64,000 nucleotides of DNA from Peptoniphilus faecalis (GCF_012976305.1 NZ_JABDSR010000007.1:62001-126000), one strand, 5' to 3'; positions 44,701-53,884 are shown, counted from the stretch's first letter. Numbers and translations are program-made. Notes: generated by a model not told the origin, from the letters alone.

Positions 44701-44902
44701 TATCATATTTTAAATTTTTTTATATTCTTCTGAAATAGCTTAAAACTGATTTTTTTATTTTTATTTTATTTTTTTTACACTTTTATCTTTGCTGTAACCC
44801 AATAAAACTCTGCCGCAATGTTAAACTTTTTTCATCGCTTAAAATGTACTGATTTACTGCTATTTTAGCTTTTTAATTATTTTTTTATCTTTTTTAATCC
44901 AA

Positions 44903-44942
44903 TAAAAATAGACAAACCCATCAAATTTTGATAGATTTGTCT
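44903..44942 (-). terminator. Terminator behind the DMT exporter gene
   Basis: Minus-strand stem AGACAAATCTATCAAA pairs with TTTGATGGGTTTGTCT (one to two mismatches) and is followed by ATTTTTATT. Separates the exporter from the choline operon. Confidence 0.75.
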
Positions 44943-45030
44943 ACACTCTGACTTATTTTTTATGAAGGAGCCTTTAAAATATTGTTTTAAATTTTATTTT
45001 TCTTGATAATACTTCATCAGTTCTATTGTT

Positions 45031-45936
45031 TTATATTTTTCTATTTAAAACTAATGCCCCTATAAATACAAATATAAGCCCTAAAACAATATTTATTGTG
45101 AGTTCTTCTCCGAGAAAGATTACAGATAAAATTGTTCCGAAAATCGGAATAAATAATTTGTATATGCCAAATTCACTTGAACTATGCTCCTGTAGAATAC
45201 TTGTCCAAATTGTAAAACCTGTTGCCGATATAAATGCTCCATAAGATAGGAGTAGGAAAAGTGTAAAGTCAAAGTTTACATTGGATTTATGTGTTAGTGC
45301 TCCAATTACTATAAGGGGAGTTGCTCCTAGTAAAAATTGTGTTCCCGTTAGAATAAAGGGATTCTGTCTTCTTCCATACTTTCTTATTAAAACTGCCGCT
45401 AATGCGTTTAAAGTTGTTGCAATAAGAATAAATCCCTCGCCAGTAAATTTAAAGTGAAGCCCTTCTGCACCCTTTGCATTTGTAATAAGTATGCCAATTG
45501 TTCCTATTATGAGAGCCAACGCCTTTCTCTTTGTGAATTTTTCATCACTAATAAAAATAACTGAAATTACTACTATTATAAAGGCATTAGATGCTTGAAT
45601 AACTGCTGCAAGTGAGCCTAATGTGTTTGAAAGACCAATGTAATAAAACATATACTGAAACATAGTTTGTATGGAGGCTAGTATTATTATAAATTTAAAA
45701 TTTATTTTATCTTTTTCAACTTTTCCTTTGTTAAAAATAAAGAAATATATAAAGGTCAAAATGCCAGCCATAAAAAATCTTATCCCTGCAATTAAAATTT
45801 TCCCACCGGAATCCTTAGGCAAAATATTTGCATGAATATATGTTAACTTTATTAGGGGAATTGCAGACCCCCAAAGAAACATCGCAAAAAGTGAAAAAAT
45901 TATTGCCCATTTTTTTTCTTTAATTAAATTCATCAT
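45031..45936 (-). CDS. EamA/DMT-family exporter
   Basis: 301 residues, ten membrane helices in two EamA repeats (MFLWGSAIPLIKLTY opens the first). Family members export amino acids or other metabolites; substrate unknown. Monocistronic, with its own terminator. Two adjacent ATGs are possible starts. Confidence 0.85.
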   Translation of the reverse strand: MMNLIKEKKWAIIFSLFAMFLWGSAIPLIKLTYIHANILPKDSGGKILIAGIRFFMAGILTFIYFFIFNKGKVEKDKINFKFIIILASIQTMFQYMFYYIGLSNTLGSLAAVIQASNAFIIVVISVIFISDEKFTKRKALALIIGTIGILITNAKGAEGLHFKFTGEGFILIATTLNALAAVLIRKYGRRQNPFILTGTQFLLGATPLIVIGALTHKSNVNFDFTLFLLLSYGAFISATGFTIWTSILQEHSSSEFGIYKLFIPIFGTILSVIFLGEELTINIVLGLIFVFIGALVLNRKI

Positions 45937-45949
45937 TCCCTCTCAATGT

Positions 45950-45973
45950 AAAAAAGGAGGTCTCCCTCCCCTT
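45950..45973 (-). terminator. Terminator after transketolase
   Basis: Minus strand GGAGG-gaga-CCTCC followed by T6. Confidence 0.82.
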
Positions 45974-45986
45974 CAATAATTTATTT

Positions 45987-47951
45987 TTAAAATTCTTCTA
46001 TCTTTCTTCTAATATTTTCCTTTGTAAATCCAAATCTCTCGAAGACTTCCGAACCCTTTCCACTTGCTCCAAAGGTATCAATGGAAATTGCCATGCCCTT
46101 CATTCCAATATACTTGTGCCATCCAAAGGATGAAAGTGCTTCAATTGAAATCCTCTTGGTTATATTTGAAGGAAAAATTTCTTCTTTATATTCTGAACTT
46201 TGTCCGTCAAAAATTTCCATAGAAGGCATTGAAACTACACGAACACCCTTTAGCCCTTCTGTTGCATCAAGTGCAAGAGAAACTTCAGAACCAGTTGCAA
46301 TTACTATTTTTTCAAGCTCGCCTTCTTCTTTTTTTATTATATAAGCACCCTTGTTAATATCTCTCGATGAGTTTTCAAGTTGTGGCAAATTTTGTCTTGA
46401 AAGTGCAAGTACAAAAGGTGTGTTCTTCGAGTTAAAAGCGAGGTTAAGTGCTGCTGCTGTTTCTCTTCCGTCAGCTGGTCTTAAAACAACTACTCCGGGA
46501 ATTGACCTTAACATTGCTAAATGTTCAATTGGTTCATGAGTTGGCCCGTCTTCTCCTACTCCTATGGAGTCGTGAGTGAAGATATAGACATTTGGAAGGT
46601 TCATAAGAGCGGCAAGTCTAATTGTCGGTTTTAAGTAATCGCTAAAAACTAAAAAAGTAGCTGCATAAGTTTTAAGTCCACCGTGCAATAAAATTCCATT
46701 AGTAATTGCTCCCATGGCATTTTCACGTACACCAAAAGTTAAATTTCTGCCAGTTCTGTTTTCTGCTGAGAAATATTCTTCTTCCTTTAAAATCGTATTA
46801 TTTGACGGACCTAAGTCTGCAGATCCACCAAAGATATGAATGTTTTCCTTTGCAATTTTATTTAAAACTTCTCCAGAGATGGCACGAGTTGCCATGTCCT
46901 TTTCAAAGGAATCATAATAAGAATCCTCTAAAAGTTCTTTCCTTTCAAACTTAAAGGAATTTTTGTAATCTTCGTATTCCTTTGGGTATTTTTTCGCATA
47001 TTCTTCTTCGATTTTTTTCTTTTCAGAAGCTTTTTTTGTATTTTCTTCTACAATTTTTTGGAAATACTCTTTTACGTCATCTAAAACACAAAAGTCTTCG
47101 TCAGGAAGTCCAAAAAATTTTCTAGTTTCCCTTCTATTTTCTGCTCCAAGCGGTTCGCCATGAGCCTTAGCAGAATCTTCTCTAGGTGAACCATATCCGA
47201 TTTTTGTCTTTACTTCAATAAGTGATGGTCTATTAGATTTTTTAGCTTCTTCAATTTTTTCATTAATTTCATCTAGATTATTTCCATCTTCAACTAAAAA
47301 AGTATCCCATCCAAGAGCCTTATATCTTTCACGAACATTTTCAGAGAAAGCTAAATCAGTTGAACCTTCAATAGAAATTTTATTTGAATCGTAAAGTACA
47401 ATTAATTTACTTAATTTTAATGTTCCCGCAAGAGATGATGCCTCGTTGGAAATTCCCTCCATTAAACATCCATCGCCTACAAGAGCATAAGTATAATGAT
47501 CTACGAGTTTTAAATCACCTTTATTATAAATAGCTGCAAGTTTTTCTTCTGCAATTGCCATACCAACTGCCATGGCAATGCCTTGACCTAGTGGACCAGT
47601 AGTTGCTTCCACTCCCTTAGTATGACCATACTCTGGATGCCCTGGAGTTTTTGAATCAAGTTGTCTAAAATTTTTTAAATCATCAAGGCTTAAACCATAG
47701 TCAAATAAATAGAAAAGTGAGTACAAAAGAGCCGATCCATGTCCCGCAGACAAAATAAATCTATCTCTATTTTCCCAATCTAAATCCTTAGAATCTCTTA
47801 CTAAATTATTTTTAAAAAGTACATAAGCCATTGGTGCTGCACCAAGTGGTAGACCGGGATGTCCTGAATTTGCGCTTTCAATTTGATCAACTGATAGCAT
47901 TCTTATAGTATTAACTGCTTTATTTTCGATATTCAAAATTTCACTCCTCAT
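45987..47951 (-). CDS. tkt: Transketolase
   Basis: 654 residues, usual length. Transfers two-carbon units between sugars in the pentose phosphate pathway with thiamine diphosphate. GHPGLPLGAAPMAYVLF, the GDGCLMEGISNEA ThDP motif and DSIGVGEDGPTHEP are diagnostic. It overlaps the 3' end of the glycosyltransferase gene by 4 bases. Confidence 0.97.
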   Translation of the reverse strand: MRSEILNIENKAVNTIRMLSVDQIESANSGHPGLPLGAAPMAYVLFKNNLVRDSKDLDWENRDRFILSAGHGSALLYSLFYLFDYGLSLDDLKNFRQLDSKTPGHPEYGHTKGVEATTGPLGQGIAMAVGMAIAEEKLAAIYNKGDLKLVDHYTYALVGDGCLMEGISNEASSLAGTLKLSKLIVLYDSNKISIEGSTDLAFSENVRERYKALGWDTFLVEDGNNLDEINEKIEEAKKSNRPSLIEVKTKIGYGSPREDSAKAHGEPLGAENRRETRKFFGLPDEDFCVLDDVKEYFQKIVEENTKKASEKKKIEEEYAKKYPKEYEDYKNSFKFERKELLEDSYYDSFEKDMATRAISGEVLNKIAKENIHIFGGSADLGPSNNTILKEEEYFSAENRTGRNLTFGVRENAMGAITNGILLHGGLKTYAATFLVFSDYLKPTIRLAALMNLPNVYIFTHDSIGVGEDGPTHEPIEHLAMLRSIPGVVVLRPADGRETAAALNLAFNSKNTPFVLALSRQNLPQLENSSRDINKGAYIIKKEEGELEKIVIATGSEVSLALDATEGLKGVRVVSMPSMEIFDGQSSEYKEEIFPSNITKRISIEALSSFGWHKYIGMKGMAISIDTFGASGKGSEVFERFGFTKENIRRKIEEF

Positions 47952-48700
47952 TCAACTGAATTTTTATCTCTCATAACTGCGAACAAAAACTTTGGCAAAT
48001 CAATTTGTCTTTTAATCCTCGAAGGATTTTTTAAAAGTCTATATAGCCACTCCAATCCAAGCTTAATAAAAATCTCAGGAGCTCTATTTGCCCTTCCCGA
48101 TAAAATATCGAGAACACCACCATTTCCAATAATAACCTTTGCCTTAATATCATCTTTAAATTCCTCTATCCACTTTTCCTGACGAGGAAAGCCAAAGCCC
48201 ACGAATACAATATCAATATCCTTGCTGTTAATCTCTTCAATTATATTCTTTTCTTCACTAGATGTTTCGCCATCTATCCTAGAATTGAAATAGCCATTGT
48301 GAAATCCAGCCACATTAGCATTTTTATATTTCTCATTGACTGCCCTTGCAGCATCCTCTGCCACACCTTCCACGCCGCCTAAAAAATATAAATTTAGTCC
48401 CCTTTCATCTGCAAGTTCCAATAACTTAATGGAAGTGTCAAAGCCTGTAACTCTTTCCTTTAAAGGCTTTTTTCTCATCTTTGACGCATAAATAAGACCA
48501 ATGCCATCAGCTAAGACTAAATCTCCAGAATTAACTAAATGTCTAAGATTTTCATCTCTTTTAGCTGCCATGACAATTTCAGTATTTGGAGTGTAAATTT
48601 TTTTAAGACCCTTTCCCTTTAAAAAATCTCTTAAAATATTTTCACACTCTAAATTATCAATATTAAAAATTTCAACTCCAAAAATTTTTATTTTTTCCAT
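47948..48700 (-). CDS. WecG/TagA/CpsF-family glycosyltransferase
   Basis: 250 residues. Uses UDP-activated amino sugars to extend polyprenyl-linked intermediates of cell-wall teichoic acid or related polymers. ADGIGLIYASKM, FLGGVEGVAEDAA and FVGFGFPRQEKWI motifs mark the family. Coupled to transketolase downstream, a pairing without obvious functional meaning. Confidence 0.92.
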   Translation of the reverse strand: MEKIKIFGVEIFNIDNLECENILRDFLKGKGLKKIYTPNTEIVMAAKRDENLRHLVNSGDLVLADGIGLIYASKMRKKPLKERVTGFDTSIKLLELADERGLNLYFLGGVEGVAEDAARAVNEKYKNANVAGFHNGYFNSRIDGETSSEEKNIIEEINSKDIDIVFVGFGFPRQEKWIEEFKDDIKAKVIIGNGGVLDILSGRANRAPEIFIKLGLEWLYRLLKNPSRIKRQIDLPKFLFAVMRDKNSVE

Positions 48701-48761
48701 AAATATCTCCGCTATAAGTTTATCACATAGATCCTTCTATTTCTATAAATAAAAACCCAAA

Positions 48762-48793
48762 ATAAAAGACTACCTCAAAAGAAGTAGTCTTTA
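48762..48793 (-). terminator. Terminator after mazF
   Basis: AAAGACTAC / GTAGTCTTT inverted repeat with a 10-nt loop followed by TATTTT on the minus strand. Confidence 0.78.
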
Positions 48794-48811
48794 AATATGT
48801 ATGCTGTTCAA

Positions 48812-49156
48812 TTATTTCATCGCCAAACTAACCTTTACTGCAGCGTCTATCTCGTCCATAACATCCTTGTCGAATTTACCGATTTTCTCCCTCAACCTTT
48901 TTTTATCTATGGTCCTCAGCTGTTCCATTAAAATTACAGAATTTTTTGGAAGTGGAACATCTTTAGCCCTTACATTTACGTGTGTTGGTAACTTCGCCTT
49001 GTTAAGTTGAGATGTAATTGCAGCAACAATTGTAGTAGGCGAGTACTTGTTTCCAATGTCGTTTTGAACAACAACTACGGGCCTTACTCCTCCCTGTTCA
49101 GATCCAATAACTGGCGACAGGTCGGCATAAAATATATCCCCTCTTTTTATCATCAT
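48812..49156 (-). CDS. mazF: MazF/NdoA-type mRNA interferase toxin
   Basis: 114 residues. [30 protein letters not shown] is the standard PemK/MazF beginning. Cuts single-stranded mRNA at short sequences. No MazE-type antitoxin is encoded next to it on either side: the upstream 140 bp are non-coding and then comes a membrane protein gene. ATGATG gives two adjacent starts. Confidence 0.94.
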   Translation of the reverse strand: MMIKRGDIFYADLSPVIGSEQGGVRPVVVVQNDIGNKYSPTTIVAAITSQLNKAKLPTHVNVRAKDVPLPKNSVILMEQLRTIDKKRLREKIGKFDKDVMDEIDAAVKVSLAMK

Positions 49157-49295
49157 ATTTTTTCACCTTTTAAGGCAAGAGAGATTTTAAAGATTGATCT
49201 ATGAACAATCCTAATATTATTTTAACACAATTTTAATTATTATACTTAAATAATAGGAATTAATTTTATTTTTTTACAAATTTTTAATAAATCTA

Positions 49296-49565
49296 TTATA
49301 AATACATAGGCATTACAAAATTTATTGCAATCATAATCAATAAAGGAATTGTGTATCTTTTTGTTTCTTTTAAATTATATTTTGTTCCACCAGGTAAATA
49401 ATGCACAATTGCCGGTGCAGAAATCATTACATACCAAAGAACTTGTACATATATCGGCCCTCTAAACCTTTGGAAAAATTTTGCCACTCCTATTATTGCA
49501 AAATATGTATAAATAAGGTCAAGTGCAAATAAAATTATAAAAAGTATCTTTCTATTTTTTAACAT
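49296..49565 (-). CDS. Small membrane protein, unknown
   Basis: 89 residues with three hydrophobic segments (about 7-27, 38-56, 70-88). No known motif. Preceded by a GC-rich hairpin and AAGGAGTTATT ribosome site. Lies between mazF and the acpS-nnrD fusion. Confidence 0.65.
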   Translation of the reverse strand: MLKNRKILFIILFALDLIYTYFAIIGVAKFFQRFRGPIYVQVLWYVMISAPAIVHYLPGGTKYNLKETKRYTIPLLIMIAINFVMPMYL

Positions 49566-49582
49566 AATAACTCCTTAAAATA

Positions 49583-49601
49583 GCCCGAGAAAAACTCGGG
49601 C
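49583..49601 (-). terminator. GC-rich hairpin upstream of the small membrane protein
   Basis: GCCCGAG-aaaaa-CTCGGGC, followed on the minus strand by TATTTT. Probably a weak terminator of upstream transcription, or a leader hairpin. Confidence 0.5.
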
Positions 49602-49662
49602 CATTAGCTTACATCATCATTTTAATCATTAAATAGTAAATAAAATCACCTAAGCTGCCCTT

Positions 49663-49767
49663 TTATACTAAGAACTCTCCTTGTGCAAAATGACAAAATA
49701 AAATTCCCATTAATAATACAATAATTAAAAGTATATCAGAGGGCAGATATTTTAAATTAATTTCGGC
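49663..49767 (-). pseudogene. Open frame for a hydrophobic peptide lacking a start
   Basis: A 34-codon frame encoding a single strong membrane helix (LPSDILLIIVLLMGILF then CHFAQGEFLV) with no start codon. Its 5' side abuts repeat copy B. It looks like a gene end truncated by insertion of that repeat. Could also be chance. Confidence 0.25.
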
Positions 49768-49812
49768 TCTATGTCAAATATTGGGGAGACTCGTTAATTC
49801 GAGTCTCTTTTT
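49765..49812 (+). repeat. Repeat copy B, overlaps the 3' end of acpS-nnrD
   Basis: GGCTCTATGTCAAATATTGG, then GGAGACTCG, a hairpin with GAGTCTC and T5; matches copy A at 5763-5812. The stop codon and the last roughly 14 codons of the minus-strand acpS-nnrD gene lie inside it, so the gene end has been replaced by repeat sequence. Confidence 0.7.
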
Positions 49813-51019
49813 CCATTAAAAAATCAATATTTTTGTCTTCTTCAAATAAATTGAAAACATTATCTAGTTTTTCTATTATATCCCTTGCCCTTAGGCTAGT
49901 TTTTGAATTTTTCTTTGCATAAATATCTCCAGAAAGCCCATGAACATAAACTGCAAGTTTTGCTGCATCAAATAGGGAATAATTTTTCATAAAGGCAGAA
50001 ATTATTCCAGTTAAGACATCACCAGATCCTGCCGTTGCCATGCCAGAATTTCCTGTATTATTTACATAAATTTCTTCGCCCTTTGTTACAATTGTTTTAT
50101 GCCCCTTTAAGACTAAAATTACCTTATGTTTTTTTGCAAAATCAAGGGCAACTTTTTCACGATTATTTTTTATTTCTTCTAAAGATAGTTCCGTGAGCCT
50201 TGCAAACTCCCCTTCATGTGGAGTTAAAATTGTTGTAAAATTCTTCCTCTCATCTAAAAATTCTAAATTTTTTGACAAAATATTTAGTCCATCGGCATCT
50301 ATCAAGAGATTTTTTTTCATCTTTATTACTTTTTCAAAGACAGCTTTGGCATATTCGCCAAGTCCCATTCCCGGACCCATGGCTATTGCGTCAAGTCCTG
50401 TTAAAAATTTTTCCATTTCCTCTAAGTTAGAAAAAGTTTTTGCAATGGGTTCAATATATTTTATAGACATAAGGTCAAAAATTTCTCGTGGCACAATATT
50501 ATACACAAGACCTGCTCCTGCCTTTAATGCTGCATTTGACGATAGATAAGATGAACCTGTCATGCCAAGGGAACCTCCTACTATGGCTATTTTCCCAAAA
50601 TCGCCCTTGTGTGTGTCCTCTTCTCTATTTTTCCAAAGGGATTTTATTTTTTCATCTAAAATTATTTTTTCTTCCATATTTTTAGAAATATTTTTGCAAG
50701 CTAATTTTGCAATTGCAATTGCGTAATTCCTCTCGTGGCTAATGGATAGATAAAATCTTTGGTCAAAAACTTCTGCATAGGGCATATCTTTTATGTATTT
50801 TATTTTTATGTCGTGAAAGGACATTTTGCCTATACCAGTAGTCATTGCCTTTGAAACCGCTTCCTTTGCTGCATACATACCCGCTATTCTCTCGTAGGGA
50901 TTTTTTCTCTTCCTTATTCTTTCTATTTCATCTTCATTAAAAACTTTTTGGAGAAAATTTACATGCTCCTTTATTATTTTTTCTATTCGTTTTACTTCTA
51001 CAATATCTATACCAATCAA
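49769..51019 (-). CDS. Fused holo-ACP synthase and ADP-dependent NAD(P)H-hydrate dehydratase
   Basis: 416 residues. Residues 1-110 are AcpS (MIGIDIVEVKRIEKI, YAAKEAVSKA), which loads phosphopantetheine onto acyl carrier protein. From about 135 onward is the C-terminal-domain type dehydratase NnrD (IAIVGGSLGMTGSSYLS, LTPHEGEFARL, NSGMATAGSGDVLTG), which repairs hydrated NAD(P)H. TTG start with GGGGTG upstream. The last residues (TRINESPQYLT) derive from an intergenic repeat. The two activities are usually neighbouring genes. Confidence 0.92.
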   Translation of the reverse strand: MIGIDIVEVKRIEKIIKEHVNFLQKVFNEDEIERIRKRKNPYERIAGMYAAKEAVSKAMTTGIGKMSFHDIKIKYIKDMPYAEVFDQRFYLSISHERNYAIAIAKLACKNISKNMEEKIILDEKIKSLWKNREEDTHKGDFGKIAIVGGSLGMTGSSYLSSNAALKAGAGLVYNIVPREIFDLMSIKYIEPIAKTFSNLEEMEKFLTGLDAIAMGPGMGLGEYAKAVFEKVIKMKKNLLIDADGLNILSKNLEFLDERKNFTTILTPHEGEFARLTELSLEEIKNNREKVALDFAKKHKVILVLKGHKTIVTKGEEIYVNNTGNSGMATAGSGDVLTGIISAFMKNYSLFDAAKLAVYVHGLSGDIYAKKNSKTSLRARDIIEKLDNVFNLFEEDKNIDFLMEKETRINESPQYLT

Positions 51020-51032
51020 AGTTTCACCCCAT

Positions 51033-51061
51033 TTGACAATTTATTTATTTTCGATTATTAT
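51033..51061 (+). promoter_or_regulatory. Promoter of the tyrS leader
   Basis: TTGACA (51033-51038), exactly 17 bp, TATTAT (51056-51061). Transcription should start near 51068, which limits how long Stem I of the T-box can be. Confidence 0.82.
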
Positions 51062-51082
51062 ATCATAAATAGTATGTATACA

Positions 51083-51213
51083 AGACGGAGAAGATATACA
51101 GTAAGCGAAAGCTGAATTACAATATTGGAGTCTATTAATTTTTGAGGCCTCGGCGAAGAAAGGTGGTACCACGAATGCGTCCTTTCATCGTGGGGTTCTT
51201 TTTATTTTTTTGG
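51083..51213 (+). promoter_or_regulatory. Tyrosine T-box riboswitch with ultrashort Stem I
   Basis: T-box core AGGTGGTACCACG (51161-51173) and terminator stem CCACGA/TCGTGG (51169-51193) with T-run. Stem I spans only about 51083-51133: AGAC/GTCT, GATAT/ATATT, the loop-E motif AGTA (51100-51103) with GAA (51114-51116), specifier TAC (51118-51120), closed by AGC-GAAA-GCT. The distal half that normally contacts the tRNA elbow is absent. Confidence 0.86.
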
Positions 51214-51220
51214 AGGAATT

Positions 51221-52447
51221 ATGGAAAATGTATTTGATGTTTTAAGCGAGAGAGGTTATCTAGATCAGTGTACCTATGAAGATGAATTAAGGGAAATGCT
51301 GGGAAAAGAATCCGTTACTTTTTATGTTGGCTTTGATGCAACTGCAGACTCTCTAACTCTCGGCCATTTTATTCAAATTAGGGTAATGCAACATATGCAA
51401 AGGGCAGGGCACATTCCAATTGCTCTACTTGGCGGTGGAACTACAACTATTGGCGACCCATCGGGCAAGAGCGACATGAGAACTCTCATGGACAGAGAAA
51501 CTATTAATTACAATGCTCAAAGATTTAAGGAACAAATTTCTAATTTCTTAGATTTTTCTGAAGGCAAGGGCATTATCGAAAATAACGCAGACTGGCTTTT
51601 GAAATTAAATTTCTTGGATTTCGTTAGAGAAATTGGCGTTCATTTTTCTGTAAATAGAATGCTACAATTTGATTGTTACAAAAACAGAATGGAACAAGGC
51701 CTTACTTTTTTTGAATTTTCTTATATGCTTATGCAATCCTACGACTTCTTATATCTTTACAGAAAACATCACTGCAAGCTACAAGTCGGTGGTTCAGACC
51801 AATGGTCTAATATCCTTGGTGGCTATGAACTCGTTAGAAAATTAGAAAACGACAAAGTTTATGCAATGACTTTTAAACTTTTAACTACTGCTGCTGGAAT
51901 CAAAATGGGAAAAACTATGGCTGGCGCAATTTGGCTTGATAAGGAAAAGACTACCCCTTATGAAATGTTCCAATATTTGAGAAACTGCGATGATAGAGAT
52001 GTCATCAAATTTATGAAGCTTCTCACAATGCTTCCTCTCGATAAAATTGCTGAATACGAAAAATTAGAAGGTGCTGAATTAAATAGGGCAAAGGAAGTTT
52101 TGGCTTATGAAGTTGTAAAAGACATCCACGGAGAAGAAGCTGCAAAATCCGCCCTCGATGCTTCCCATTCGCTTTTCGGTGGCAAAAAAGATTCTGATGA
52201 CATACCTTCAACTGAAATGACATCAGATAAATTTAATGAACCTGTTGGAATTTTAAATTTAATGACTGAACTAGGCCTTATTAAGACAAATTCTGAAGGT
52301 AGAAGACTTATAACTCAAGGTGGAGTTAGCATTGACGACAAAAAAATAAGTGATCCAAAACTTGAACTTACTAAAGATGATTTCAAAAATGGCGAAATTA
52401 TTATTAGAAAGGGCAAAAAAGTTTATCACAAAGTTATTTTAAAGTGA
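51221..52447 (+). CDS. tyrS: Tyrosyl-tRNA synthetase
   Basis: 408 residues. Class I synthetase: FDATADSLTLGHF (HIGH-like) and KMGKTMAGAIW (KMSKS-like) motifs; C-terminal S4 RNA-binding domain (about 345-408, ITQGGVSIDDKKI). Controlled by the Tyr T-box directly upstream. SD GGAGGAATT. Confidence 0.97.
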   Translation: MENVFDVLSERGYLDQCTYEDELREMLGKESVTFYVGFDATADSLTLGHFIQIRVMQHMQRAGHIPIALLGGGTTTIGDPSGKSDMRTLMDRETINYNAQRFKEQISNFLDFSEGKGIIENNADWLLKLNFLDFVREIGVHFSVNRMLQFDCYKNRMEQGLTFFEFSYMLMQSYDFLYLYRKHHCKLQVGGSDQWSNILGGYELVRKLENDKVYAMTFKLLTTAAGIKMGKTMAGAIWLDKEKTTPYEMFQYLRNCDDRDVIKFMKLLTMLPLDKIAEYEKLEGAELNRAKEVLAYEVVKDIHGEEAAKSALDASHSLFGGKKDSDDIPSTEMTSDKFNEPVGILNLMTELGLIKTNSEGRRLITQGGVSIDDKKISDPKLELTKDDFKNGEIIIRKGKKVYHKVILK

Positions 52448-52454
52448 GGTTAAT

Positions 52455-53846
52455 ATGAATATAGAACCAAAAAAAGTTTTTGATTATTTTGAAAAGTTAT
52501 CAAAAATTCCTAGAGAATCTGGAAAGGAAAAAGCTGTCTCTGATTTTTTAAAAAAATTTGGAGAAAATGCCGGCTATGAAGTTACTCAAGATGAAAGTTT
52601 AAATATAATTATGGAAGTTCCAGCCACAAAGGGCATGGAAGATAGACCTAAGGTCATACTCCAAGGTCATATGGACATGGTTTGTGAAAAAGATAAGGAT
52701 TCAGACCACAATTTTGCAACTGACCCCATTGAATTAATAGTAGATGGCGACAAACTTCACGCAAAGGATACTACCCTTGGTGCAGACGATGGAATTGGCG
52801 TTGCAATGTCAATGGCACTTGCCGAAGAGGAGCATGGTCCACTAAAAATAATTGTAACTGTGTCTGAAGAAACTGATATGCACGGAGCGAAGAATCTTGA
52901 CGCAAAATATCTCGAAGGCAAGTATTTAATCAACATTGACTCCGAAGAAGAAGGAATTTTAACTGTTTCATCTGCTGGCGGAAAATTGCTACACTCAAAA
53001 TTTAAACCTGAAAGGGAAAATTATTCTGGAAAAGCTTTTGCACTTGATCTCCATGGATTTTTGGGTGGACACTCTGGAATGGAAATTGCAAACAACAAGG
53101 GCAATATGATTAAAGTTATTGCAGAAATTTTAAATAAATTAAGTCATGTAAATTTAATCGACATAGACTGTGGCACAAAACAAAATGCAATCCCAAGAGA
53201 AGGAAAACTTTCTATTGTATGCGACGAAAAAGAGCTAAAGGATGCCATTAATTACGTTAAAGATAAATTTAAAAATGTCGATGGAGAACTTATCATCGAA
53301 TGCGAAAAAACTTCTCACGAGGGAAAAATTTTGACAGCAGAATCTAGCGAAAAACTTGCAAAATATTTATTAGAACTCCCAACTGGACCTCATTCCTTTA
53401 TAAATGAAGAAAAAAAAGTTCTTGAATCTTCATCAAATCTCGCAATAGCAAAATTAGTCGATGGAATTGCAGAAGTTTTTGTATCATTGAGATTTGCAAG
53501 CTCATCACTTTCTGAAGAATTTGGAAAAGTTTATCTAGACATAGCTGAAAAATATGGAGTCGAAGCTGAATTTATAAATCCATATCCTGAATGGGAATAT
53601 AGAAGGGAATCTACTTTTAGAGAAATTGTAAAGAAAATCTATAAAGAAATGAAGGGCACTGAAATGGAAGAAGAATTTACTCACGGAGGACTTGAATGCG
53701 GAGTATTCTTTACAAAAAATAGGGATCTGGACATTATTTCCATTGGCCCAGACATTAGTGGCGCTCACTCACAAAAGGAAACTCTTTCAATTTCTTCAAC
53801 TAAAAGAGTATACGAGCATCTTAAAAAAGTTTTGAAGGAAATTTAA
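52455..53846 (+). CDS. pepD: Aminoacyl-histidine dipeptidase (PepD, M20 family)
   Basis: 463 residues. A di-zinc peptidase hydrolysing dipeptides. Metal and catalytic residues: LQGHMDMVCEKD, TTLGADDGIGVA, VSEETDMHGAKN, and HGGLECGVFF near the C-terminus. Seven bases downstream of tyrS, so partly cotranscribed. Confidence 0.95.
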   Translation: MNIEPKKVFDYFEKLSKIPRESGKEKAVSDFLKKFGENAGYEVTQDESLNIIMEVPATKGMEDRPKVILQGHMDMVCEKDKDSDHNFATDPIELIVDGDKLHAKDTTLGADDGIGVAMSMALAEEEHGPLKIIVTVSEETDMHGAKNLDAKYLEGKYLINIDSEEEGILTVSSAGGKLLHSKFKPERENYSGKAFALDLHGFLGGHSGMEIANNKGNMIKVIAEILNKLSHVNLIDIDCGTKQNAIPREGKLSIVCDEKELKDAINYVKDKFKNVDGELIIECEKTSHEGKILTAESSEKLAKYLLELPTGPHSFINEEKKVLESSSNLAIAKLVDGIAEVFVSLRFASSSLSEEFGKVYLDIAEKYGVEAEFINPYPEWEYRRESTFREIVKKIYKEMKGTEMEEEFTHGGLECGVFFTKNRDLDIISIGPDISGAHSQKETLSISSTKRVYEHLKKVLKEI

Positions 53847-53854
53847 TAAAAAAA

Positions 53855-53884
53855 TTATGGCTGCCACTTGACAGCCATTTTTCT
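53855..53884 (+). terminator. Terminator after pepD
   Basis: ATGGCTG-ccacttga-CAGCCAT followed by T5. Confidence 0.85.
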
